Below are positions 1 through 5,397 of a stretch of DNA of 5,397 bases, one piece after another. Source of the stretch: Pseudomonadota bacterium (lineage in GTDB: Bacteria; Pseudomonadota; Gammaproteobacteria; Burkholderiales; Burkholderiaceae_C). A model generated the notes under the pieces. It did no database searches, had not been told where the DNA came from, and was given only the letters and a program-made list of their open reading frames with translations. The position numbers and the translations under genes are program-made. The stretch lies in assembly GCA_021798395.1 (NCBI GenBank), contig JAJZHS010000007.1:15032-20428 (forward strand), written 5' to 3'. The stretch's first letter is position 1. Each line of letters opens with the position of its first letter.

Positions 1-3
1 CAT
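1..3 (-). CDS. Start codon of next gene in the glycan operon (rest outside window)
   Basis: The complement of bases 3-1 is ATG, and it shares one base with the TGA stop (5-3) of the glycosyltransferase, forming TGATG. This arrangement is typical of translationally coupled genes. A purine-rich stretch, GGCGGGTG, lies just before it on the minus strand and could serve as a weak ribosome-binding site. Only the first codon is in the window, so nothing can be said about the product. Its position suggests a third member of the flippase-glycosyltransferase operon. Confidence 0.45.
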
Positions 4-1148
4 CACCCGCCCGCCGGCACGTCGCGCACACTGCGCAGGAACGCGTCGTACCGCGCCCCGTACCCCGACCAGCACAGCGCCCGGCGCTCGCTCGGATCGA
101 GCCGCCGCGCGCCGTCGCGCTCGATCGCGGCCCGCTGCGCGCGCACGGCGTGCAGCAGGCCTTCGGCGGTGATGGCGGGCATCAACGACACCACGCGCAG
201 GTCGTCGAACCAGGCCGCCAGATCCGGCGCGCCGGTGTGGGCGCTGCCGACCACCGGAAGCCCGCAGGCCAATGCCTCGAGCATGACCATGCCGAATCCG
301 TCCTCGCGCGACGGCAGGAGCAAGGCATCGTGCGCGCCGTACAGCGACGCCAGGTCGGCGTTCGGAACGTGGCCGACGCTGCGGAACCGGCCGTGCCGCG
401 GCAACGCGAGCCCCGCTGCGGTCCCAGCGTGGGTCACGTGCAGGTCCGGTTCGGCCCGCAGCAGCGCCTCGATCAGGTCGCAGCCCTTGCGATGGCTCCA
501 GGCGCCGACGAACAGCAGCCGCCACGGGTCGCCGCGGGCGCGGCGCGCACGCTCCGGCCCCGGGACGGCGAAGCGGTCCAGGTCGACGCCGTACGGGTTG
601 GAGAACACGCGCTGCGGGTCGCACCCTTCGTCGACGAAACTGCCGCGCGCGAACCGCGAAGGCACCACCACGCGGTCGGCGATCGCGTAGGCCTCGAGTT
701 CGCGCCGCACGTAGTCGGCGTCGAGCGGCGCCGCGCCGTCGCGCTCCAGCAGGCGACGCTGCAGCAGGACGTGGCTGGAGCCGCGGTCGCAGATGGTCAG
801 CGCGCCGTAGCGCTGCCGCGCCACCTGCAAGCTGCGCAGCGCCACGCCCGAAAGCCCGATGAACACGTCGCACGGCTGCAGGCGCCGCGCAACGGCGTCG
901 TCGACCAGCGCGAACAGCCGCCGTGTCGCCGTCGTCTGCAGGCCCTGCGCGCGGCGCTGCAGGGCCAGCGCGGTCCACGGCAGCAACGCGCCGAACAGGC
1001 TGACATAGCGCGCCGCCCCCGGTCGGTAACGGCCGACCAGGGCGCCGGGGATGTAGCCATAGACGGTGACCTGATGACCCAGCGCGGCGAGTTCACGCCC
1101 CAGGTGCACCAGATGGAACGGGCGCGACGTCGCGATGGCGACCTTCAA
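3..1148 (-). CDS. GT-B fold glycosyltransferase (group 1 / GT4-like)
   Basis: This 381-residue protein is complete. It probably transfers a sugar from a nucleotide-activated donor to a lipid-linked glycan at the cytoplasmic membrane. The N-terminus (MKVAIATSRPFHLVHLGREL) is a typical GT-B first strand and helix. The donor-domain signature VGAWSHRKG lies at about residues 214-222, and the C-terminal acidic motif REDGFGMVMLEALACGLPVV begins at about 281. In the acidic motif the first residue of the usual E-x7-E is Asp (D283...E291), preceded by E282. The start is TTG: GGGGAGG sits five bases upstream, no ATG or GTG fits the family N-terminus, and the TTG overlaps the flippase stop as TTGA. The frame stays open far upstream, but that stretch is antisense-like sequence across the flippase and is not coding. 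It is co-transcribed with the flippase. Donor and acceptor sugars cannot be read from sequence. Confidence 0.9.
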   Translation of the reverse strand: MKVAIATSRPFHLVHLGRELAALGHQVTVYGYIPGALVGRYRPGAARYVSLFGALLPWTALALQRRAQGLQTTATRRLFALVDDAVARRLQPCDVFIGLSGVALRSLQVARQRYGALTICDRGSSHVLLQRRLLERDGAAPLDADYVRRELEAYAIADRVVVPSRFARGSFVDEGCDPQRVFSNPYGVDLDRFAVPGPERARRARGDPWRLLFVGAWSHRKGCDLIEALLRAEPDLHVTHAGTAAGLALPRHGRFRSVGHVPNADLASLYGAHDALLLPSREDGFGMVMLEALACGLPVVGSAHTGAPDLAAWFDDLRVVSLMPAITAEGLLHAVRAQRAAIERDGARRLDPSERRALCWSGYGARYDAFLRSVRDVPAGG

Positions 1149-2467
1149 CCGCGCCTCCCCGACGTCCGCGCCGCCAGCGCGGCCACCATGCCCAGGCGGA
1201 ACATTTCGGACAACAGCCTTCCCCACACCGCGCCCACGGCCCCTCCCCAATACGCGCCCGCGCTCAAGGCGGCCGCGGCGACCGGGATTCCGGCCATCTG
1301 GATCATGAGCAGCGTCCGCCCCCGCCCTTCGGCCATGATCCGGTTGTCGAAAACATGCGACAGCATCGTACAGGTGAAGGCGACGGCGAGCACGGGCAGC
1401 AGAGGCAGCGCCGAGCCGCGGTAGCGCGCGGCAAGCAGCAGTTGCACGACCGGGCGCGCGGCGACCAGGAAACACAGCGCGCCGACGATCCCGAGCACCG
1501 CCGCGCTGCCGAACCAGCGTCGCTCGGCGCGGACGGCCTGCGCGCGATCGTCGGCCGCGATGCCGGAGAACAACCCCGGACGGAACTGGGTCGACAACGC
1601 CGCGCCCAGCACGTTGTACGGTCGGCCGACGAGCCCGACGGTGATGGCGTAGATGCCGGCGATCGCGACCCCGCCGGCGCTCGCCACCAGGTACCGGTCG
1701 AGGAACCCGAACAGCCAGCCGACTGCGCCCATCGCCATCATGCTGCGGAAATACGCCGGCAGCCCCGCGCGGTCGGGCTGCTGCGCGTTCGCGCGCGCGC
1801 CGTGGATCCGTCGCCGCCTGACCAGCCAGCCGGAGAACAGCAGCGACGTCAGCCGCGCCGCGGTCGACGCCCACAGCAGTCGCGCGGGGTCGGGGCTGGC
1901 GTACAGGGCCAGCGACGTGGCCAGCGCCATCGCCGCCGCGTCGAACGCGGTCTGCCAACCGAAACCGACCCGGTTGTCGGCAAAACCGAGGATCGCGACC
2001 GACTCCGCGCGCCTGGTTTCGATCAGCACGTAGGCCGCAAGGCACAGCGCCAGACCGACGTAGGTCCAGTCGGCCGCGGCGCGCACCAACACGCCCGCGA
2101 CGATCAGCAGCGCTGCCGACGACGCTGCCGTGCGCCCGCGATCCGCGCGCAAGCGTTCGAGCAAAATCCACAGGCCGCCTGGCTTGGACGCGAGGAAGAA
2201 CGCGGTCTGCTTGACCGCGGCCGAGTACACCACGTCGAGCAGAGCCCAGCCGCCGAGCACCAGCATCACCCGGCCGAGTTCGACGGGCCGCAGGATCTGC
2301 GAGTACACGCGCACGGTGATCAACGCGACGCCCGCGCCGAACAGCTGCGGCAGCGCCGTGGCGATCAATCCGGCGCCCGCCGCGCGCGCCTTTGCCAGGC
2401 CCGCCCGCAGCGTGCGCATCACGCCCCCACCGGTCACGCGCGCGTGGTCCTGCCCCGGCTCGCTCAA
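1145..2467 (-). CDS. Polysaccharide flippase, MOP superfamily (Wzx-like)
   Basis: This is a 440-residue, strongly hydrophobic protein with about twelve likely membrane segments, near residues 31-53, 66-85, 115-130, 134-150, 172-190, 196-216, 243-260, 266-285, 318-336, 354-372, 386-405 and 408-432. Charged loops such as VRRRRIHGAR (about 216-225) separate the halves. Size and topology match lipid-linked oligosaccharide flippases, which move undecaprenyl-linked repeat units across the inner membrane. A family-like N-terminal stretch, LPQLFGAGVALITVRVYSQIL, followed by PVELGRVMLVLGGWALLD, supports this. The start chosen is TTG at 2467 because a perfect AGGAGG lies five bases upstream; an ATG at 2419 (residue 17) is a weaker alternative. 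The stop overlaps the glycosyltransferase start by four bases. The family call is firm; the substrate is unknown. An O-antigen, exopolysaccharide or capsule unit are all possible. Confidence 0.88.
   Translation of the reverse strand: MSEPGQDHARVTGGGVMRTLRAGLAKARAAGAGLIATALPQLFGAGVALITVRVYSQILRPVELGRVMLVLGGWALLDVVYSAAVKQTAFFLASKPGGLWILLERLRADRGRTAASSAALLIVAGVLVRAAADWTYVGLALCLAAYVLIETRRAESVAILGFADNRVGFGWQTAFDAAAMALATSLALYASPDPARLLWASTAARLTSLLFSGWLVRRRRIHGARANAQQPDRAGLPAYFRSMMAMGAVGWLFGFLDRYLVASAGGVAIAGIYAITVGLVGRPYNVLGAALSTQFRPGLFSGIAADDRAQAVRAERRWFGSAAVLGIVGALCFLVAARPVVQLLLAARYRGSALPLLPVLAVAFTCTMLSHVFDNRIMAEGRGRTLLMIQMAGIPVAAAALSAGAYWGGAVGAVWGRLLSEMFRLGMVAALAARTSGRRG
1154..1160 (-). promoter_or_regulatory. 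Ribosome-binding site deciding the TTG start of the glycosyltransferase
   Basis: On the minus strand GGGGAGG ends five bases before the TTG at 1148-1146. It lies inside the last codons of the flippase gene, so terminating ribosomes could reinitiate here. It is the main reason for accepting TTG as the start. Confidence 0.75.
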
Positions 2468-2472
2468 TGCCC

Positions 2473-2478
2473 CCTCCT
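2473..2478 (-). promoter_or_regulatory. Perfect Shine-Dalgarno for the flippase TTG start
   Basis: On the minus strand AGGAGG is followed by five bases and then TTG (2467-2465). It is the best ribosome-binding site in the window and favours TTG over the ATG 48 bases further in. Confidence 0.8.
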
Positions 2479-2524
2479 GCCCCGGTCACGTTGGCCGCCG
2501 ATGGTAGCGCCGGTTCCGGGCTGG

Positions 2525-2534
2525 GGACGCGTCC
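2525..2534. promoter_or_regulatory. 10-base perfect palindrome, possible operator
   Basis: GGACGCGTCC is identical on both strands. It ends eleven bases before the plus-strand -10-like element, where it would overlap the -35 position, and falls just inside the predicted start of the minus-strand transcript. This is a sensible place for a regulator of both operons. In DNA this GC-rich a 10-base palindrome can also arise by chance. Confidence 0.25.
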
Positions 2535-2543
2535 GATGCACGC

Positions 2544-2551
2544 ATTATGAT
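2544..2551 (+). promoter_or_regulatory. Candidate divergent promoter core (overlapping -10 elements)
   Basis: The 162 bases between the divergent flippase and ligase genes contain one AT-rich patch. On the plus strand TATGAT (2546-2551) differs from the -10 consensus at one base; on the minus strand CATAAT (2549-2544) also differs at one base. They overlap by four bases. Expected transcription starts would be near 2558 (plus) and 2537 (minus), giving leaders of about 70 bases each way. No convincing -35 hexamer is seen in either direction at 16-18 base spacing, so an activator or alternative sigma factor is possible. Strand is given as plus, but the element would serve both. Confidence 0.4.
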
Positions 2552-2633
2552 GAGGCCATCTTTCGTGACCGAACCGCAGCTTGCGTCGGGCCCGCGGTGG
2601 CGGGCTGCGCCAGCGCCAGCGCCCGCGCCATGA
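2547..2633 (+). CDS. Possible leader ORF overlapping the ligase start
   Basis: An open frame begins at ATG 2547 (or ATG 2550) and would encode a 27-28 residue peptide with a C-terminal run APAPAPAP. Its TGA stop (2631-2633) overlaps the ligase start codon as ATGA, the classic coupling arrangement. The ligase itself lacks a visible ribosome-binding site, which makes coupling attractive. Against it, neither ATG has a Shine-Dalgarno, and if the TATGAT at 2546 is the promoter both ATGs precede the transcript; only an in-frame GTG at 2565 would then remain. There is no similarity to a known peptide that I recognise. Confidence 0.2.
   Translation: MMRPSFVTEPQLASGPRWRAAPAPAPAP
2607..2630 (+). repeat. 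Four tandem copies of a 6-base unit ending in the ligase start codon
   Basis: The unit GCGCCA occurs at 2607, 2613 and 2625, with GCGCCC at 2619. The final A is the A of the ligase ATG. The repeat occupies the position where a ribosome-binding site would be expected, and none is visible. Loss or gain of a unit would keep the leader frame and its ATGA overlap while changing the distance from upstream elements. Confidence 0.6.
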
Positions 2634-3559
2634 CCTACGACCCGAAGACCCCGCCCGATTCGCTTCGCGCCTTTCGGCAACGCTTGATCGACGAAGGATG
2701 GATGCTGCCGGGCGGCGTCCCGGGCATCGTCGGCTGGAGCGGGGCGTTCGAACGCATCGTCGAAGGCTTCGAGGCGGCGCAGGCGCGCTGCGGAGCCTGG
2801 CAGCGCGCCGAAGTGCTGCGCTTCCCGCCGCTGTTCCCGCGCGCCGACTACGCGCGCACGGGGCACCTGCGCAAATTCCCCAACCAGGTCGGCGCGGTCG
2901 AGACCTTCGAGGGCGGCCCCGCCGAAACCCCCGCGCTGCTCGACGCGTTCGATCGCGGCGACGACTGGAGCCGCTACCTGGGCACCGCGGACATGATGCT
3001 GGTTCCGGCGGCGTGCTACCCGCTGTACGCGACCGCGCGCGGCACCCTGCCCGCCGACGGCCGCACGGTCGACATCCGCACCCCCGTCTTTCGCCACGAG
3101 CCGTCCGACGATCCGTTTCGCGTGCAGTGCTTCAGGCAGCGCGAATACGTGCGGCTCGGCACCCCCGAACAGGCGCTGGCGCATCGCGACCACTGGGTCG
3201 ACGCCGGGCGCGCGTTGCTCGGCTCGATCGGCCTCGAATGCGAGGCCACGCTGGCGTCCGATCCGTTCTTCGGCAGCGGAGCGCGCCTGCTGCGCGCGTC
3301 GCAGCTCGAGCAGGCCTTGAAGTTCGAATTCACCGTCACGCTGTGGCCCGACTGCGCTCCGGTCTCGCTGGGATCGAGCAATCTGCACCTCGACCACTTC
3401 ACCACGACCTTCGACGTGCGCTGCGCCGATGGCGCGCGCGCGCACAGCGCATGCTGCGGTTTCGGCCTGGAGCGCGTGGCGCTCGCGCTGCTGGCCACGC
3501 ACGGCACGGATCCGTCGCGCTGGCCGGACAAGGTCCGCGCCCAGCTCGGCATGGCATGA
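2630..3559 (+). CDS. Amino acid:[carrier protein] ligase (seryl-tRNA synthetase homologue)
   Basis: This 309-residue protein lacks the N-terminal tRNA-binding arm of seryl-tRNA synthetase and has the size and motifs of the aa:CP ligases characterised from Bradyrhizobium and Agrobacterium. Those enzymes adenylate a small amino acid (glycine or alanine) and load it onto the phosphopantetheine arm of a carrier protein, not a tRNA. Class II motif 2 is FRHEPSDDPFR (154-164), continuing to FRQREYVRLG (168-177). Motif 3 is GFGLERVALALL (277-288). The expected zinc ligands Cys/Glu/Cys are present as C129 (PAACYPLY), E172 and C275. Other family-like stretches are LRFPPLFPR, LRKFPNQVG and SQLEQALKFEF. 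ATG 2630 begins MTYDPKTPP shortly before the conserved region (GGVPGIVGW); an upstream GTG at 2597 is less likely. No good ribosome-binding site is visible. It is divergent from the flippase and 67 bases before the acyl ligase-carrier gene, probably in one operon with it. The family is near certain; the amino acid and carrier partner are not determined. Confidence 0.93.
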   Translation: MTYDPKTPPDSLRAFRQRLIDEGWMLPGGVPGIVGWSGAFERIVEGFEAAQARCGAWQRAEVLRFPPLFPRADYARTGHLRKFPNQVGAVETFEGGPAETPALLDAFDRGDDWSRYLGTADMMLVPAACYPLYATARGTLPADGRTVDIRTPVFRHEPSDDPFRVQCFRQREYVRLGTPEQALAHRDHWVDAGRALLGSIGLECEATLASDPFFGSGARLLRASQLEQALKFEFTVTLWPDCAPVSLGSSNLHLDHFTTTFDVRCADGARAHSACCGFGLERVALALLATHGTDPSRWPDKVRAQLGMA

Positions 3560-3639
3560 ACGGAACGCGGCGCATGGTCGGCGAAGTCGGCGCGCGCGCC
3601 CGGGTCGCGCATCCGGGGCCGGACCGATGCATCTGCTGA
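3556..3639 (+). CDS. Short bridging ORF between ligase and acyl ligase-carrier genes (doubtful)
   Basis: ATG 3556 overlaps the ligase stop as ATGA and opens a 27-codon frame ending at TGA 3637-3639, thirteen bases into the next gene. Its predicted product, starting MNGTRRMVGEV, resembles nothing I know. It has no ribosome-binding site of its own. It could carry ribosomes across the 67-base gap, but in this GC-rich sequence such frames arise easily. Confidence 0.15.
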   Translation: MNGTRRMVGEVGARARVAHPGPDRCIC

Positions 3640-5397
3640 CCTGCCTGCGCCGGCACGCACAGGCGTCGCCGTCGGCGCCCGCGCTGCTGACGCCGCGTGG
3701 CGAAGCGCTCGACTATCGGGCGCTGTGGGCCGTCGCCGAGCGCGCCGCGGACTGGCTGCGCGCGCAGAGCCTGCCCGCGGCGAGCCGACTCGGCGTGCTG
3801 GCCGAAGCCGGCTTCGATCAGGCCGTCGCCCTGCTTGCGCTGGCGTGCCAGGCCACAGTGGTGCCGCTGTCGCGCGACTCGCGCGTGGAGGTCCTGCAGG
3901 AACAGATCGACGCGGCGCGGCTCGACGCCGTCGTCGGCCTTCCCGGCGATGCGCGCGTGGCGCAGGTCGCCGCGCGCGCCGGGCTGCGCGCGATCGTGTT
4001 CGATCGCCGCGAACTGGCCGGCGCGGCCGGCGCGGATCCCGCGTCGCCGCCGCGCACCGCCTCCGACCCGGGATCCACGGCCTTCGTGCTGCTGACTTCG
4101 GGAACCACGGCCGGGCCGAAGCGCGTGCCGCTGACCCACCGCGCCTTGCTGCGCGCGGCGCAGACCATCGGCGAGACGGTCGGGCTCACGGTCGACGACC
4201 GCGGCCTGTGCGTCATGCCGCTGCACCACAGCCACGGCCTCATCGGCGGCCTGCTGACGCCGCTGGTGCGCGGCGCGTCGGTGGTCTGCATGCCGGCGTT
4301 CGACGCCGCGGCGGCCGCGGCCGCCGCGGCGCTGCTGCGGCCGACCTGGTACACCGCCAGCCCGGCGATCCACCAGGCGCTGGCCGCGCACTGTGCCGCC
4401 GACCTCGACGCGCTCGCGGGGCATCGCTTCCGCTTCGTGCGATCGGCCTCGTTCTCGATGCCGCCGGCGCTGCTCGAACGCCTGGAATCGCTGTGGGGCG
4501 CTCCCGTGCTCGAGAGTTACGGCATGACCGAAACCGCGACGCAGCTGGCCAGCAACCGCCTGCCCCCGCATCGACGCAAGGCCGGCAGCGTCGGGCGCCC
4601 GCTGGGCTGCGAAATGCGCATCGTCGACGACCAGGGCCGGCCGCTGCCGGACGGCGCTGCGGGCGCCATCGAAGTGCGCGGCCCGACCGTGTTCGCCGGC
4701 TACGAGGGCCAGGACCGCGGCGCCGCGTTCCATGACGACTGGTTCCGCACCGGCGACCTCGGCGTGTTCGACGCCGACGGCGATCTGCGCATCCTCGGGC
4801 GCGAGAAGGAAATCATCAACCGGGGCGGCGAAAAGATCGCCCCGCTGTCCGTCGAGCACGCGCTGCTGCGGCTGCCCGGGGTGCGCGAAGCAGCCGCCTA
4901 CCCGGTGCCGCATCCGACCCTGGGCGAAGACCTGCACGCTCTGGTGGTGCTCGACCCCGGCGCCGAACTCGATCCGCTGCGCGCGCGCCTGGCGCTGCGC
5001 GCGTGGCTCGACGACATCGCGATCCCGGCGCGCATCCGGGTGGTCGGGGCGATTCCGCTGAGCGCGCAGGGCAAGGTGCAGCGCCTGCGCCTGCACGCAC
5101 AGGTCGACGGCGATGCGCAGCCATCCGCGCAGCCATCCGCGCAGCCACCGGCCGACCCCGCCGAGGCCGCCGTGGCCGCGGTGTTCGGCGAACTGCTCGG
5201 CTGCGCGGTGAACGACCGGCAGGCCGATTTCCACGCCCTGGGCGGAGACTCTCTGTCGGCGGCCAGGGCCGTCGCGCTGCTGCGCGCGCGCACCGGAGTC
5301 CAGCTGCCGGTCGGCGCGGTGTTCGCGGCACCGACAGTGGCCGCGCTGGCCTGCGCGCTGCGCGCCGCGCAGCGCGCAGGCGCCGCCGCTGCGGCGC
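3627..5397 (+). CDS. Adenylate-forming acyl ligase fused to a carrier protein domain (3' end outside window)
   Basis: At least 590 residues are open to the window end. Residues 1-490 form an ANL-superfamily ligase: P-loop LLTSGTTAGPKR (155-166), PLHHSHGL (198-205), ESYGMTETA (296-304), WFRTGDLG with D377, hinge GREKEIINRGGEKI (391-404) and catalytic K483 in SAQGKVQR. These motifs resemble acyl-CoA/oxalyl-CoA-type synthetases more than amino-acid-activating NRPS domains, and no FDxxS-type A4 motif with its amino-binding Asp is seen, so a carboxylic acid without an alpha-amino group is the likelier substrate. An AQPS-repeat linker (about 497-508) leads to a carrier domain (about 512-580) with DFHALGGDSLSAARA; S542 should carry phosphopantetheine. 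The activated acyl group probably stays tethered on this carrier. ATG 3627 is the first start in frame, with GGGG eight bases upstream. Nine consecutive alanines occur at 227-235. An Ala-rich stretch after the carrier may be a linker to a further domain or the end of the protein. Confidence 0.9.
   Translation, partial: MHLLTCLRRHAQASPSAPALLTPRGEALDYRALWAVAERAADWLRAQSLPAASRLGVLAEAGFDQAVALLALACQATVVPLSRDSRVEVLQEQIDAARLDAVVGLPGDARVAQVAARAGLRAIVFDRRELAGAAGADPASPPRTASDPGSTAFVLLTSGTTAGPKRVPLTHRALLRAAQTIGETVGLTVDDRGLCVMPLHHSHGLIGGLLTPLVRGASVVCMPAFDAAAAAAAAALLRPTWYTASPAIHQALAAHCAADLDALAGHRFRFVRSASFSMPPALLERLESLWGAPVLESYGMTETATQLASNRLPPHRRKAGSVGRPLGCEMRIVDDQGRPLPDGAAGAIEVRGPTVFAGYEGQDRGAAFHDDWFRTGDLGVFDADGDLRILGREKEIINRGGEKIAPLSVEHALLRLPGVREAAAYPVPHPTLGEDLHALVVLDPGAELDPLRARLALRAWLDDIAIPARIRVVGAIPLSAQGKVQRLRLHAQVDGDAQPSAQPSAQPPADPAEAAVAAVFGELLGCAVNDRQADFHALGGDSLSAARAVALLRARTGVQLPVGAVFAAPTVAALACALRAAQRAGAAAAA
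5115..5147 (+). repeat. 12-base tandem repeat encoding an AQPS linker
   Basis: Two exact copies of GCGCAGCCATCC (5115-5126, 5127-5138) are followed by the first nine bases of a third. Each unit encodes Ala-Gln-Pro-Ser in the acyl ligase-carrier gene, at the flexible join between the ligase and carrier domains. Since the unit is a multiple of three, copy number changes would alter linker length without shifting the frame. Confidence 0.85.

Noticed and set aside
150..1424. 424-codon plus-strand open frame
   Set aside because: It is antisense to the glycosyltransferase and the end of the flippase. Composition is low-complexity Arg/Gln/Ala with no motifs or ribosome-binding site.
1149..2489. Minus-strand N-terminal extension of the glycosyltransferase frame
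   Set aside because: It lies across the flippase in another frame; the glycosyltransferase N-terminus and its ribosome-binding site fix the start at TTG 1148.
1355..2629. Long plus-strand N-terminal extension of the aa:CP ligase frame
   Set aside because: It is antisense to the flippase and has no family similarity; the ligase family starts close to MTYDPKTPP. The open frame reflects scarce stop codons.
2486..3502. 338-codon minus-strand open frame across the aa:CP ligase
   Set aside because: It is antisense to a gene with intact class II synthetase motifs and zinc ligands; its own translation shows no domain.
3560..3626. Possible terminator or promoter between the ligase and acyl ligase-carrier genes
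   Set aside because: No hairpin followed by a T-run and no -10-like AT patch is seen in these 67 bases, so read-through as one operon is the simpler view.
4305..4331. Nine-alanine codon run in the acyl ligase as a possible unstable repeat
   Set aside because: The codons are mixed GCC/GCG without a regular longer unit, and the run sits where a surface helix is expected. It is noted in the gene entry only.
3399..5234. 611-codon minus-strand open frame across the ligase and acyl ligase-carrier genes
   Set aside because: It is antisense to a gene with complete ANL and carrier motifs; its translation is Arg/Ala/Gln-rich with no recognisable domain, as expected of a shadow frame in GC-rich DNA.
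1..5397. CRISPR array, tRNA or rRNA, insertion sequence or inverted terminal repeats
   Set aside because: No spaced direct repeats, tRNA-like folds or transposase frames were seen in reading both strands; coding sequence fills nearly all of the window.

Overview
The window is very GC-rich (by eye around 70%) and densely packed, with almost no AT-rich sequence outside one short intergenic patch. Codon choice is strongly G/C at third positions. Together with the gene families present this suggests a high-GC Pseudomonadota (Xanthomonadales- or Burkholderiales-like). That placement is inference; no marker gene is present.

Layout. Two divergent blocks flank a 162-base intergenic region (2468-2629). 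On the minus strand, reading leftwards, lie a MOP-type polysaccharide flippase (2467-1145, TTG start behind a perfect AGGAGG) and then a GT-B glycosyltransferase (1148-3, also TTG, overlapping the flippase stop as TTGA). The start codon of a third gene overlaps the glycosyltransferase stop as TGATG at the window edge. This is a translationally coupled cell-surface glycan operon. On the plus strand lie an amino acid:[carrier protein] ligase (2630-3559), a truncated class II seryl-tRNA synthetase homologue, and, 67 bases later, an adenylate-forming (ANL) acyl ligase fused to a C-terminal phosphopantetheine carrier domain (3627 to beyond 5397). This last gene has no stop codon inside the window. 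The intergenic region holds a two-way -10-like element, a 10-base perfect palindrome, a possible leader ORF and a 6-base tandem repeat running into the ligase start codon.

How they may work together. The left block builds and exports a glycan. The right block activates two building blocks as adenylates: a small amino acid (aa:CP ligase) and probably a non-amino carboxylic acid (ANL domain), with at least one carrier domain as acceptor. The most interesting reading is a small thiotemplate module that makes an aminoacyl or acyl-amino acid group, possibly to decorate the glycan handled by the neighbouring operon. The enzymes are recognisable from sequence; the link between the two blocks is inference from adjacency only.
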